From Acidobacteria bacterium RIFCSPLOWO2_12_FULL_66_21 (GTDB lineage: Bacteria; Acidobacteriota; Vicinamibacteria; Vicinamibacterales; 2-12-FULL-66-21): 64,000 nucleotides of DNA. The number at the start of each line of letters is the position of its first letter. The stretch's first letter is position 1. The notes under the pieces were generated by a model, which made no database searches, was not told where the DNA came from, and worked only from the letters and a program-made list of their open reading frames with translations. Positions 50,035-60,807 of the stretch are shown here, one piece after another. Both the position numbers and the translations under genes were made by a program. The stretch is taken from the NCBI GenBank assembly GCA_001767455.1, contig MELC01000073.1:1-64000 (forward strand). Direction: 5' to 3'.

Positions 50035-51382
50035 GTTCGGCGCCCGGCGGATCGGCGGGCACGAGCACCTCGGCGTCGATGAGCGACTCCTGCGTCGGCA
50101 CCTGCAACTCCGGCGCCCGGGGCTCGCGCACCTCCAGGTGAATCGGCGAGAGGTCGGGCAGCTCTTTCGTGGCGCTGACGCCAAGCTCGCGGAAGCGGCG
50201 CGCCGACACGAGCACGCGCGCGTCGAGCGAGCCGACGAACTGATCGTAGGCGGCCCCGGCCCGTCGCAGCGACGTCCCCACGTCCGCCACGTAGTCCGCC
50301 ATCGTCACGAGGCGGTCGTACAGCTCCATTCCGAGCGTGTGGATCACTTCCGCGTTCTGTGCGAGCCGCTGCTGCTGCCAGGCCATGGCGACCGTGCGAA
50401 GCAGCGCGACCAGCGTCAACGGCGAGGCCGGGATGACGCGCTGCTCGACGGCGTATTCGAACAGCGTGGGATCCATCTGGAGGGCCGTGCCGAGCAGCGG
50501 ATCGCCCGGCAGGAACATGACGACGAGTTCCGGCGCCGGGGAGAATCGCGCCCAGTAGCTCTTGGCGCCGAGGGCCCTGATGTGATCGCGCACCTGCCTC
50601 GCGTGGTCGCGAAGCAGCCCCTCGCGTACCGTGTCGTCCGCGGTATCCGCCGCATTCAGGTAGGCGTCAATCGGGACCTTCGAGTCGATCACGATACAGG
50701 AGCCATTCGGGAGCCGCACGATCATGTCCGGCGTGAGACGCCGTCCGTCCGCTTCCGTGGATTCCTTCTCCACGTAATCGCAGTACGCGATCATCCCGGC
50801 GCGCTCCAGCACGTTGGCGAGCTGAACTTCGCCCCACCGGCCGCGCTGGTTCGGCGAGCGGAGGGCGCGCACGAGCTTGTTCGTTTCCTGCTGGAGCGAG
50901 TCGTGCGTCCGCGCGAGCGCGCGAAGCTGCTCTTCGAGCTTCGCGTGCGAGCCGGCGCGCACTCTCTCCACTTCATCCAGCGATTTCCTGAGCGGCTGCA
51001 CGAGCTGTTCGATGGCCTGCTGGCGGCCCGCCAGATCGACTTTTGCGGTCTCCTGGAATTCGGCGAGCTTCGTGCTGGCGAGCTCGAGAAACGACTGGTT
51101 GTTCTGCCGCAGCGCGTCCGACGAGAGCGCGGCGAACGCCTCGCGCAGCTTGGCTTCGGCGTCGGTGAGCATCGCGAGCTTGTCGGCCGCCGCGCCGCGC
51201 TCGGCCGCGAGCTCCGCGCCGAGCCGGGCGCGTTCCTGCTGAGCCTGTGACAGCTCCTCCTGCAGTCGGGCGTTGTCGGCCTTCCGCTCCGCGGCCGTGC
51301 GGGCGAGCGCCCATGCCAGGGCGCCGAGCGCCGCGCTCAGGCCGAGGCCCGCGCCGAGGACCACCAGGGAGGCTGAATCCAC
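50027..51382 (-). CDS. rmuC: DNA recombination protein RmuC
   Basis: A 451-residue protein: an N-terminal membrane helix (LVVLGAGLGLSAALGALAWALA), about 120 residues of coiled coil (KADNARLQEELSQAQQERARLGAELAAERGAAAD..), then the RmuC nuclease-like core with LRSPNQRGRWGEVQLANVLERAGM, GRRLTPDMIVRLPNGSCIVIDSKVPIDAYL and RFSPAPELVVMFLPGDPLLGTAL. The D-x-V-V-D-SK pattern (VIDSKVP) is the PD-(D/E)xK catalytic core. RmuC limits inversions at short inverted repeats in E. coli, notable in a genome rich in such repeats. It converges with the SIMPL gene and is divergent from the ThiF-rhodanese gene. Confidence 0.92.
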   Translation of the reverse strand: MDSASLVVLGAGLGLSAALGALAWALARTAAERKADNARLQEELSQAQQERARLGAELAAERGAAADKLAMLTDAEAKLREAFAALSSDALRQNNQSFLELASTKLAEFQETAKVDLAGRQQAIEQLVQPLRKSLDEVERVRAGSHAKLEEQLRALARTHDSLQQETNKLVRALRSPNQRGRWGEVQLANVLERAGMIAYCDYVEKESTEADGRRLTPDMIVRLPNGSCIVIDSKVPIDAYLNAADTADDTVREGLLRDHARQVRDHIRALGAKSYWARFSPAPELVVMFLPGDPLLGTALQMDPTLFEYAVEQRVIPASPLTLVALLRTVAMAWQQQRLAQNAEVIHTLGMELYDRLVTMADYVADVGTSLRRAGAAYDQFVGSLDARVLVSARRFRELGVSATKELPDLSPIHLEVREPRAPELQVPTQESLIDAEVLVPADPPGAEPT

Positions 51383-51441
51383 GATGCACGAAGTTTAGGC
51401 GAAAGGTCGGGAGACCTCAAGGTTTATGATGGCGATTGGCC

Positions 51442-52587
51442 ATGTCCCTGCCCGAGCTCACGCGCGACGAGGTCCTCCGCTACTCGCGCCACCTGTCCCT
51501 GCCGGAAGTCGGCGTGGATGGACAGCGCCGTCTCAAAGCCGCGCGCGTGCTGCTCGTGGGCGCTGGAGGACTCGGTTCACCCGCGGCGCTGTACCTCGCC
51601 GCTGCCGGCGTCGGCACGCTCGGCCTCGTCGATTTCGACAACGTGGATGTCACCAACCTGCAGCGTCAGATCCTGCACGGCACGCCCGACGTGGGCCGGC
51701 CCAAGCTGGATTCCGCGTGCGACCGGCTTCACGCGCTCAACCCCGCGGTCACGATCGAGCCGCATGCGAAGGCGCTCGACGCGAACAACGCCCGCGATCT
51801 CGTCGCCGCCTACGACGTCGTCGTGGACGGCACCGACAATTTTCCCACGCGGTACCTGGTGAACGACGCCTGTGTGCTCGTCGGCCGCCCGGACGTCTAC
51901 GGCAGCATCTTCCGGTTCGAAGGGCAGGCGTCGGTGTTTGCCACCGAGAATGGCCCCTGCTACCGCTGCCTCCATCCGGAGCCGCCGCCGCCTGGACTGA
52001 TTCCCAACTGCGCGGAAGGAGGCGTCCTGGGCGTGCTGCCGGGGATCATCGGCACGATCCAGGCGACCGAAGCGATCAAGCTGATTCTCGGTGTCGGCGA
52101 GCCGCTCGTCGGCCGCTTCCTCGTGTACGACGCCCTCGCCATGCGCTTCCGAGAACTGAAGCTGCGCAAGGATGCCGGCTGCCCCGTGTGCGGCGCGCAT
52201 CCCACGATCCGTGACCTGCGCGCGTACGAGCAGTACTGCGCGCCGGCCGCGCCCCCGGAGGACCCGCGCGACATGGACATGACCGTCGTCGAATTGAAGG
52301 AACGAGTGGATCGCGGAGAAGCGCCGCTGCTGATTGACGTGCGCGAACCGCACGAGCATGCCATCTGCCGCATTCCGGGCGCGACGCTCATTCCGATGGG
52401 TGAGCTCCCGGGTCGGCTCGCCGAGTTCAATCCGCGGCGGGAGGTCGTGGTCCTCTGCCGCTCCGGCGCCCGCAGCGCCAGCGCGGTCGCCATGATGCGG
52501 CGGCAGGGGTTCGAGCGCGCGCGCAACCTCAAGGGGGGCATCCTCGCCTGGATCGATCAAATAGACCCGTCCCAGCCTAAATACTGA
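51442..52587 (+). CDS. ThiF/MoeB-type adenylyltransferase fused to rhodanese
   Basis: A 381-residue E1-like enzyme (MoeZ-type). The adenylation domain has LLVGAGGLGSPAALYLAAAG (nucleotide motif), NLQRQILHG, and the catalytic Cys in IPNCAEGGVLG. Four zinc ligands are in CYRCLHP and CPVCGAH. The C-terminal rhodanese domain (about 280-381) shows LLIDVREPHEH and the active-site loop VVVLCRSGARSASA with its Cys. Such proteins activate the Gly-Gly tail of MoaD/ThiS-like carriers and load sulfur from a persulfide. Position just ahead of the SUF operon, and the MoaD-like protein at 5858, support sulfur transfer for pterin or thiamine synthesis. ATG 51442 is chosen. Confidence 0.9.
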   Translation: MSLPELTRDEVLRYSRHLSLPEVGVDGQRRLKAARVLLVGAGGLGSPAALYLAAAGVGTLGLVDFDNVDVTNLQRQILHGTPDVGRPKLDSACDRLHALNPAVTIEPHAKALDANNARDLVAAYDVVVDGTDNFPTRYLVNDACVLVGRPDVYGSIFRFEGQASVFATENGPCYRCLHPEPPPPGLIPNCAEGGVLGVLPGIIGTIQATEAIKLILGVGEPLVGRFLVYDALAMRFRELKLRKDAGCPVCGAHPTIRDLRAYEQYCAPAAPPEDPRDMDMTVVELKERVDRGEAPLLIDVREPHEHAICRIPGATLIPMGELPGRLAEFNPRREVVVLCRSGARSASAVAMMRRQGFERARNLKGGILAWIDQIDPSQPKY

Positions 52588-52597
52588 ACACTCGGCC

Positions 52598-52684
52598 GTG
52601 GCTCGTTGCTCGCTGCTCGTTGCTCGCAGTTCCCGAGCCCCGAGCCCCGAGCCCCGAGCCCCGAGCCACGAGCCACGAGCCACG
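52598..52684. repeat. Inverted tandem-word repeat, CGAGCC/GGCTCG words
   Basis: Left arm 52598-52626 has GCTCG words (GTGGCTCGTTGCTCGCTGCT and on). Right arm 52634-52684 has four CGAGCCC and three CGAGCCA words of period 7. The arms are reverse complements and can form a stem of up to 28 pairs. It lies in the 209-base gap before the sufA-like gene. The rest of the gap (52685-52796) shows TAATATAGGACT (52731-52742) as a possible -10 region. Confidence 0.7.
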
Positions 52685-52796
52685 ACTCCCCGTCGGGCCA
52701 AAGCTTGATTCGTGGCGGCGCTGCGCGGTAATATAGGACTCTTCTGGTCGTAGATAGGCGCCGTGAACTCGGCAGCTCATCCGCAGGCGCAGGAAT

Positions 52797-53123
52797 ATGG
52801 TGCAAATCAGCGAAAACGCGGCCCGGCTCATCAGGAAGATGACCCAGAAAAACGGCATTCCTGACGGCGGACTGCGCATCGGCATCAAAGCCGGCGGCTG
52901 CTCCGGGTTGAGCTACACCTTCGCCTGGGAAGCCGAGCCGAAAACCGGAGACCACGTGTTCGAAGGGGCCGAAGGATCCCGGATCTTCATCGATCCGAAG
53001 AGCTTCAGGTTCATCGACGGCACCACGCTCGATTACGACACGAGCCTCGTCAGCAAGGGGTTCATCTTCAGCAACCCGAACGCGAAGTCGACGTGCGGGT
53101 GCGGGACATCGTTTAGCGTGTAG
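52797..53123 (+). CDS. sufA: A-type iron-sulfur carrier (SufA/IscA/HesB)
   Basis: The 108-residue protein has the three conserved Cys of A-type carriers: Cys35 in IKAGGCSGLSYTF and the C-terminal pair Cys100 and Cys102 in KSTCGCGTSFSV. IRKMTQKNGIPDGGLRIGIKAGGC and FIDGTTLDYDTSLVSKGFIFSNPNAKSTCGCG are typical. It would receive clusters from the SufBCD scaffold and pass them to apo-proteins. It is the first gene of the SUF run (the symbol is chosen by context). ATG 52797 is preceded by AGGAAT. An unusual repeat separates it from sufB. Confidence 0.92.
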   Translation: MVQISENAARLIRKMTQKNGIPDGGLRIGIKAGGCSGLSYTFAWEAEPKTGDHVFEGAEGSRIFIDPKSFRFIDGTTLDYDTSLVSKGFIFSNPNAKSTCGCGTSFSV

Positions 53124-53126
53124 TGT

Positions 53127-53232
<106 letters not shown>

Positions 53233-53240
53233 AAACTTCA

Positions 53241-54686
<1,446 letters not shown>

Positions 54687-54692
54687 AAAAAG

Positions 54693-54758
54693 GCAGGCCT
54701 GAAGGCCTGCGCTACGGGCGACACCCGTGGCGTCTGTAGCGCAGCCCTTTAGGGCTGC
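54693..54758. repeat. Paired REP-like hairpins between sufB and sufC
   Basis: GCAGGCC-TGAA-GGCCTGC (54693-54710) and GCAGCCC-TTTA-GGGCTGC (54741-54758) flank GCTAC (54711-54715) and GTAGC (54736-54740), which pair with each other. The two units are thus in inverted orientation, as in BIME-type elements. A single related unit lies at 45020-45042. Confidence 0.75.
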
Positions 54759-54770
54759 TTACAAGGAAAC

Positions 54771-55532
<762 letters not shown>

Positions 55533-55536
55533 GGGC

Positions 55537-56862
55537 ATGCCGCAACTCGCCGAGCGAATTCGGCCCTGGCTCACGGCGGTCGACGAGCGTCCCCAGGGGG
55601 CGCCGCGCTGGCTCCAGGATCTGCGCGATCGTGCCGCGTCGCGCTTCGGGGCGCTCGGCTTCCCGACGGTCCGCGATGAGGACTGGCGGTTCACGAACAT
55701 CTCGCCGATCGTGGCGGGGGAGTTTCGTCCCGCGGGTCCCGCGCCGGCGGCCGCGGGGGATCTCGCCTCCATTCCGCACGCCGGCGTCGGCCATCGCATC
55801 GTGCTCGTCAACGGGCGGTTCGCGCCGGAGTTGTCGCGGCTCGGGTCGCTGCCCCGCGGCGTCCGTGTCGCGTCGCTCGCCTCGGCGGTGACCGAGCAGG
55901 CGGACGTCGTCCAGCGCTATTTCGGCCAGCTCGCGGATTTCGGGAGCCGCTCGTTCGCCGCGCTGAATTCCGCGCTCGCCTCGGACGGCGCGTTCGTGCA
56001 CATCGCGGACGGCCTCATCCTCGAGGAGGCGCTGCAGATCATCTTCGTCGCGGCCCCCTCGGGAGACGCGCGGCCCATGACGAGCGCGCGGGTGCTCGTC
56101 GTCGCCGGCGAGCGCGTCCAGGCCCGCATCGTCGAGACCTATGCCGGACCGGCCGACATGGCGTACTTCACGAACGCCGTCACCGAGATCTTCGCCGGCG
56201 AGAACGCCGTCGTCGATCACTACAAGGTGCAGCAGGAGGGGGCGCGCGGTTTCCACGTGGCGAGCATGCACGTCCACGCTGCCCGCGCGGCCTCGTTCAC
56301 ATCCCACTCCTTCTCGCTCGGCGCTCGCATCGCGAGGAACGACGCGATCGTGCTGCTCGACGGGGAAGGGGCGGAGTGCACGCTGAACGGGCTGTACCTC
56401 GCGGACGGCGAGCGGCTGGTCGACAACCACACGATGATCGATCACGCCAGGCCGCACTGTCCCAGCCACGAGATCTACAAGGGGATCCTCGGCGGCAGCG
56501 CCCGCGCGGTGTTCAACGGCAAGATCGTCGTCCGGCCGGACGCGCAGAAGACCGACGCCAAGCAGACCAACCGGGCGCTGCTGCTGTCGGACAACGCGTC
56601 CATCAACACCAAACCGCAGCTCGAGATCTTCGCCGACGACGTCAAGTGCACGCACGGGGCGGCGATCGGCCAGCTCGACGACGACGCGATCTTCTACCTG
56701 CGGTCGCGCGGGCTGCCGTACTTCGAGGCGCGCGACATGCTGATCCGCGCGTTCGCCGGCGACATCCTCGACCGCGTGAAGATCCCGGAACTGCGTGCGG
56801 GGCTCGAGCAGGAGCTGTACTCGCAGCTTGCGAAGGACCTGGAGGAGATCGACCGCCAGTGA
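55537..56862 (+). CDS. sufD: Fe-S cluster assembly protein SufD
   Basis: A 441-residue SufD-type beta-helix protein. It has an N-terminal helical part (RIRPWLTAVDERPQGAPRWLQDLRDRAASRFGALGFPTVRDEDWRFTNISPI), the repeat-rich helix (AALNSALASDGAFVHIADGLILEEALQI) and the C-terminal block ARPHCPSHEIYKGILGGSARAVFNGKIVVRPDAQKTDAKQTNRALLLSDNASINTKPQLEIFADDVKCTHGAAIGQLDDDAIFYLRSRGL. It forms the heterodimer with SufB; the His in CTHGAAIG is the conserved interface residue. The stop overlaps the sufS GTG start by four bases, so the genes are coupled. Confidence 0.95.
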   Translation: MPQLAERIRPWLTAVDERPQGAPRWLQDLRDRAASRFGALGFPTVRDEDWRFTNISPIVAGEFRPAGPAPAAAGDLASIPHAGVGHRIVLVNGRFAPELSRLGSLPRGVRVASLASAVTEQADVVQRYFGQLADFGSRSFAALNSALASDGAFVHIADGLILEEALQIIFVAAPSGDARPMTSARVLVVAGERVQARIVETYAGPADMAYFTNAVTEIFAGENAVVDHYKVQQEGARGFHVASMHVHAARAASFTSHSFSLGARIARNDAIVLLDGEGAECTLNGLYLADGERLVDNHTMIDHARPHCPSHEIYKGILGGSARAVFNGKIVVRPDAQKTDAKQTNRALLLSDNASINTKPQLEIFADDVKCTHGAAIGQLDDDAIFYLRSRGLPYFEARDMLIRAFAGDILDRVKIPELRAGLEQELYSQLAKDLEEIDRQ

Positions 56863-58151
56863 CGACCACCACGCCGCTCCGATCCGCGTCCGCCTCCATG
56901 ACGCCTCCCCGTGGGGAGGCCGCGGTCCGGCGTGCGTTCGACGTGGAGCGCGTGCGCGCGGATTTTCCCATCCTCCGGCGCCAGGTCCACGGCCATCCGC
57001 TGGTGTATCTCGACAACGCCGCCACGCCGCAGAAGCCGCAGGCGGTGCTGGACGCGATCGTCTCCTATTACACGGAAATCAACGCGAACGTGCACCGCGG
57101 CGTGCACGATCTCAGCGAGCGGGCGACCACCGCGTTCGAGGCGGCCCGCGAGAAGGTGCGCGGCTTCTTCAACGCGCGCGAGGCGCGCGAGATCGTCTTC
57201 ACGCGCAACGCCACGGAGAGCATCAACCTGGTCGCCTGGACGTTCGGCCGCACGAATGTCGGCAGGGACGACGAGGTCGTGGTCACGGCGATGGAGCACC
57301 ATTCGAACCTGGTGCCCTGGCAGATGCTGTGCGAGGCGGCCGGCGCACGGCTGCGGGTCGCGCCGATTGACGATCGCGGCGAGCTTCTGGTCGACGAGCT
57401 CGAACGGCTGCTCGGGCCGAGGACGAAGCTGCTCGCCGTCACCCACATGTCCAACGCGCTCGGGACGGTGAACGCGGTCGAGGACATCGTGCGGATCGCC
57501 CACGCGCACGGCGTGCCGGTGCTCATCGACGGCTCGCAGGCGGCGTATCACATGAAGGTCGACGTGCAGGCGCTCGACTGCGACTTCTACGCGGCCACCG
57601 GTCACAAGCTGTACGGGCCGACCGGCATCGGCGTGCTCTACGGCAAGGCGGCGCTGCTCGAGTCGATGCCGCCGTTCATGGGCGGCGGCGACATGATCGC
57701 GTCGGTGACGCTCGAGAAGTCGACGTGGAACGTGCTGCCGTACAAGTTCGAGGCGGGCACGCCGCACATCGCCGGGGCGATCGGCCTGGGCGCGGCCATC
57801 GACTACATCACGGGCATCGGCTTCGACGCCATCGGCGCGCACGAGGCGGCGCTGCTGGCGTACGGCACCGAGGCGCTGTCGTCGGTGCCCGGTGTGCGGC
57901 TGATCGGGACCGCGAGGCGAAAGGCGAGCGTGCTCTCGTTCGTGATGGAAGGCGTGCACCCGCACGACATCGGCACCATCGTCGATCGCGAGGGTGTCGC
58001 GATTCGGACGGGCCATCACTGCGCGCAGCCCGTGATGGCGCGGTTCTCGGTGCCGGCGACCGCGCGCGCGTCGCTCGCGATGTACAACACGCGCGGAGAG
58101 ATCGACACGCTGGTGCGGGCGCTCGAGCGCGTCCGCGAGGTGTTCGCCTGA
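56859..58151 (+). CDS. sufS: Cysteine desulfurase SufS
   Basis: A class II PLP cysteine desulfurase of about 430 residues. YLDNAATPQKPQAVLDAIVSYYTEINANVHRGVH is the SufS start, the PLP Lys is in FYAATGHKLYGPTGIG and the active-site Cys is in VAIRTGHHCAQPVMARF. It mobilises sulfur from cysteine, activated by SufU or SufE. GTG 56859 overlaps the sufD stop (GTGA) and has GGAGGAG eleven bases upstream; ATG 56898 is an alternative start. An N-terminal extension of about 25 residues before the family start is unusually Ser/Thr/Pro-rich. The stop overlaps the sufU ATG by one base. Confidence 0.94.
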   Translation: MTTTTPLRSASASMTPPRGEAAVRRAFDVERVRADFPILRRQVHGHPLVYLDNAATPQKPQAVLDAIVSYYTEINANVHRGVHDLSERATTAFEAAREKVRGFFNAREAREIVFTRNATESINLVAWTFGRTNVGRDDEVVVTAMEHHSNLVPWQMLCEAAGARLRVAPIDDRGELLVDELERLLGPRTKLLAVTHMSNALGTVNAVEDIVRIAHAHGVPVLIDGSQAAYHMKVDVQALDCDFYAATGHKLYGPTGIGVLYGKAALLESMPPFMGGGDMIASVTLEKSTWNVLPYKFEAGTPHIAGAIGLGAAIDYITGIGFDAIGAHEAALLAYGTEALSSVPGVRLIGTARRKASVLSFVMEGVHPHDIGTIVDREGVAIRTGHHCAQPVMARFSVPATARASLAMYNTRGEIDTLVRALERVREVFA

Positions 58152-58594
58152 TGTCGGATCTGCGCGACCTGTACCAGGAAGTGATCCTCGACCACAACAA
58201 GCGGCCGAGGAACTTCCGCGCGATCGACGTGCCCACGCATTTCGCGGAAGGGTACAACCCGCTCTGCGGCGATCGCCTGAAGCTGTACGTCAAGGTCGAC
58301 GGCGACGTGATCACCGATTTGGCGTTCCTGGGATCCGGATGCGCCATCTCGAAGGCGTCCGCGTCGCTGATGACCGACGCGCTGAGGGGGCGCACGGTGG
58401 CCGAGGCGCAGGCGCTGTTCGAGCGGTTCCATCACGTGGTCACGACGCCGCCGGATCAGCCGGTCGAGGATCTCGGAAAGCTCTCGGCGCTCGCCGGCGT
58501 GCGCGAGTTTCCCGTCCGCGTGAAGTGCGCGAGCCTCGCGTGGCACACCCTCAAGGCGGCGCTGGACCGGACGACGCTGACGTCGACGGAATGA
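58151..58594 (+). CDS. sufU: SufU-type Fe-S assembly protein
   Basis: A 147-residue SufU/NifU-N protein. The three Cys of the zinc or sulfur-transfer site are in YNPLCGDRLKLYVKV, GSGCAISKASASLM and VRVKCASLAWHTLKAAL, with Asp43 (CGD) as fourth ligand. It accepts sulfur from SufS in a zinc-dependent way (SufU branch) or may serve as scaffold. DLRDLYQEVILDHNKRPRNFRAID is the diagnostic N-terminus. It is coupled with sufS (TGATG) and followed by a 28-base perfect palindrome. Confidence 0.94.
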   Translation: MSDLRDLYQEVILDHNKRPRNFRAIDVPTHFAEGYNPLCGDRLKLYVKVDGDVITDLAFLGSGCAISKASASLMTDALRGRTVAEAQALFERFHHVVTTPPDQPVEDLGKLSALAGVREFPVRVKCASLAWHTLKAALDRTTLTSTE

Positions 58595-58596
58595 CC

Positions 58597-58624
58597 GTAG
58601 GGGCCGTTCGCGAACGGCCCCTAC
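58597..58624. repeat. Perfect 28-base palindrome after sufU
   Basis: The 14-base arm GTAGGGGCCGTTCG at 58597-58610 is followed at once by its exact reverse complement, up to 58624. No loop bases are left, so a cruciform or RNA hairpin with a tight tip is possible. It begins two bases after the sufU stop and lies ten bases before the sufT start. GTAGGGGC-type palindromes are frequent intergenic elements in some bacteria. Confidence 0.85.
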
Positions 58625-58634
58625 ACAAATATCT

Positions 58635-59030
58635 ATGAAACCGTTACTTATGGTTCCCAACGATGTTCCCGAGCCGCCGATGCCCACGAACGCGACCGCG
58701 TCGGTCGTACCCGACGCGGCGAAGACGGAGGAGCTGAAGCCGGCCATCGTCCAGGCGCTGTCCACCGTGTTCGATCCCGAGATTCCCGTGAATATCTGGG
58801 AGCTCGGGCTCATCTACGACATCGCGGTGAGCGACGCCGGCGTGGCGGCGATCAGGATGACGCTGACCGCTCCGGGCTGTCCCGCAGCGCAGTCGCTCCC
58901 GGTCGAGGTCGCCGCGAAAGTCAAGGCGGTTCCCGGGATCGCCGACGCCGTCATCGACATCGTGTGGGAGCCGCCATGGGACAAGGATCGGATGTCGGAC
59001 GCGGCGAAGCTGCAGCTTGGAATGTGGTGA
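58635..59030 (+). CDS. sufT: SufT/MIP18-family (DUF59) Fe-S protein maturation factor
   Basis: The 131-residue protein contains ALSTVFDPEIPVNIWELGLIYDIAV and TAPGCPAAQSLPVEVAAKVKAVPGIADAVIDIVWEPPWDKDRMSDAAKLQLGMW. These are the DPE-x-P-x-N-I and T-x-P-x-C-P motifs of the SufT/PaaD/MIP18 family. The Cys in TAPGCP may hold a transient cluster. SufT helps deliver clusters to target proteins. The first about 35 residues are a Pro/Thr-rich leader. A start closer to the domain (MPTNATASVV, ATG 58680) is possible. It is part of the SUF operon between the palindrome and rrf2. Confidence 0.9.
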   Translation: MKPLLMVPNDVPEPPMPTNATASVVPDAAKTEELKPAIVQALSTVFDPEIPVNIWELGLIYDIAVSDAGVAAIRMTLTAPGCPAAQSLPVEVAAKVKAVPGIADAVIDIVWEPPWDKDRMSDAAKLQLGMW

Positions 59031-59064
59031 CGCGCGTGCACACCCGGCCCGCGCCTGAACGAAC

Positions 59065-59511
59065 ATGTTGAGACTCTCGAAAAAATCCGATTACGCGCTC
59101 ATCGCCATGAAGCACCTGGCGACGCGACCCGGCGCCGCCTCGGCGAGCGCCCGCGAGATCGCGGAGCAGTACGACATTCCCATCGAGCTGATGGCGAAGG
59201 TGCTCCAGCGGCTCGTGCGTCGCGGGCTGCTCGCGTCGCACCAGGGCACGCGCGGCGGGTACCGCCTCTCGAAACCCTCGCGCGACATCTCCGTGGCCGA
59301 CATCATCCAGGCGATCGACGGGCCCTTGACGGTCACGGCCTGTTCGACCGAGGCGGAGAACTGCGGCCAGTTCGCGAAGTGCAGCGTCCGCGATCCGCTG
59401 TGGCGCATCAAGGATCGCATCCTCGCGTCGCTCGCGACGTGCTCTCTCGCGGAGGTCGCGGCCGACGCGGTCGAGGTCCCGCCGGCGCCGCTCGCCTTTA
59501 CGCGCAAGTAG
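59065..59511 (+). CDS. Rrf2-family Fe-S-sensing regulator (IscR/SufR-like)
   Basis: A 148-residue Rrf2 regulator. The winged helix-turn-helix (LRLSKKSDYALIAMKHLA..IAEQYDIPIELMAKVLQRLVRRGLLASHQGTRGGYRLSK) is followed by the cluster-binding loop TACSTEAENCGQFAKCSVRDP, with three Cys in the C-x6-C-x5-C spacing of IscR-type [2Fe-2S] proteins. It likely senses Fe-S status and represses or activates the SUF genes it sits among. It is placed within the operon, upstream of the second desulfurase by five bases, so autoregulation is expected. Confidence 0.92.
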   Translation: MLRLSKKSDYALIAMKHLATRPGAASASAREIAEQYDIPIELMAKVLQRLVRRGLLASHQGTRGGYRLSKPSRDISVADIIQAIDGPLTVTACSTEAENCGQFAKCSVRDPLWRIKDRILASLATCSLAEVAADAVEVPPAPLAFTRK

Positions 59512-59515
59512 CCCC

Positions 59516-60736
59516 GTGGACCCACGCCGCCCCCTCTACCTCGACTACCACGCCACCACTCCGGTCGATCCGCGCGTTCTCGACGCGATGCTGCCGTTCT
59601 TCTCGGAGCGGTTCGGCAACGCGGCGAGCCGCCAGCACGCGTACGGCTGGGAGGCGCAGAAGGCCGTCGACGACGCGCGCGGGGAGGTCGCCGCGCTCAT
59701 CGGCGCCTCCCCCGGAGAAATCGTCTTCACGAGCGGCGCGACCGAATCGAACAACCTCGCCATCAAGGGGGCGGCGCAATGGCTGCGCGATCGCGGCGAT
59801 CACATCATCACCGTCGCGACCGAGCACAAGTCGGTGCTGGATTCGTGCAAGCGGCTCGAGAGCGAGGGCTGCCGCGTCACGGTGCTCGGCGTGAACGCCG
59901 AGGGCTTCATCGACCTCGATGAACTCCGCGCGGCCATCACCGATCGCACCGTCCTCGTGTCCGTGATGGCGGCCAACAACGAGATTGGCGTGATCCAGCC
60001 GCTCGCGGCGATCGGCGCCATCGCGCGCGAACGCGGCGTGCTGTTCCACACCGACGCGGCCCAGGCGGCCGGCAAGATCCCGATCGATGTCGCCGCGATG
60101 GGCGTCGACCTGTTGTCGCTGACCGGCCACAAGTATTACGGGCCGAAAGGGGCCGGCGCGCTGTACGTGCGCCGCGCGAAGCCGAAGTTGAAGCTCGCGT
60201 GTCAGATTGACGGCGGCGGCCATGAAAACGGCCTGCGCTCCGGCACCCTGAACGTTCCCGGCGTCGTCGGGCTCGGCCGCGCGGCCGCGATCTGCCGCGA
60301 GACGCTGCCGGAAGAGAGCGCCAGGCTCCGGCGCCTGCGCGATCGCCTCCTGGCGGGGCTGCGTCGGATGGATGGCGTCCGCGTCAACGGTCCCGAGGGC
60401 GATCGCCGCCTGCCGCACAACCTGCATGTCAGCGTCGACGCGATTGAAGGGGAAGCGCTGCTGATGGCGCTCGGCGATCTCGCGGTATCGACCGGCTCCG
60501 CGTGCAGCTCCGGCAGCCAGGCCCCGTCGCACGTGCTCCAGGCCATCGGTGCCGTCAACCCGCCTTCGCCGCCGGCTTCGGCGAGGCAGGGTGATGTCGC
60601 AGCGTCGATCCGCTTCGGTCTCGGCCGCACGACCACTGAAGAGGAGATCGACTACGCGATCGACCGCGTGACGACAGTCGTGCGCTCGCTTCGCTCACGC
60701 CGACGCCCTGACGAAAGAGCGAAGAGCGACGGGTGA
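59516..60736 (+). CDS. iscS: Cysteine desulfurase, IscS/NifS type
   Basis: A 406-residue class I cysteine desulfurase: LYLDYHATTPVDPRVLDAMLPFFSERFGNAASRQHAYGWEAQKAVDDAR, EIVFTSGATESNNLAIKG, the PLP Lys in LLSLTGHKYYGPKGAGALYV and the mobile active-site Cys in LAVSTGSACSSGSQAPSHVL. It starts at GTG 59516, five bases after the Rrf2 gene. It is the second desulfurase in this operon besides SufS. IscS-type enzymes also supply sulfur for tRNA thiolation and molybdopterin. A region of about 10 extra residues (NPPSPPASARQGDV) follows the Cys loop. The symbol is by subclass, not by orthology to a full isc operon. Confidence 0.93.
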   Translation: MDPRRPLYLDYHATTPVDPRVLDAMLPFFSERFGNAASRQHAYGWEAQKAVDDARGEVAALIGASPGEIVFTSGATESNNLAIKGAAQWLRDRGDHIITVATEHKSVLDSCKRLESEGCRVTVLGVNAEGFIDLDELRAAITDRTVLVSVMAANNEIGVIQPLAAIGAIARERGVLFHTDAAQAAGKIPIDVAAMGVDLLSLTGHKYYGPKGAGALYVRRAKPKLKLACQIDGGGHENGLRSGTLNVPGVVGLGRAAAICRETLPEESARLRRLRDRLLAGLRRMDGVRVNGPEGDRRLPHNLHVSVDAIEGEALLMALGDLAVSTGSACSSGSQAPSHVLQAIGAVNPPSPPASARQGDVAASIRFGLGRTTTEEEIDYAIDRVTTVVRSLRSRRRPDERAKSDG

Positions 60737-60807
60737 AGGTGGGGCCCTTCAGCCGCGCGAATCGGCTTTTCAGGTAGCATGAGCACTTCGGTCGAGGCAG
60801 ATCGCTC

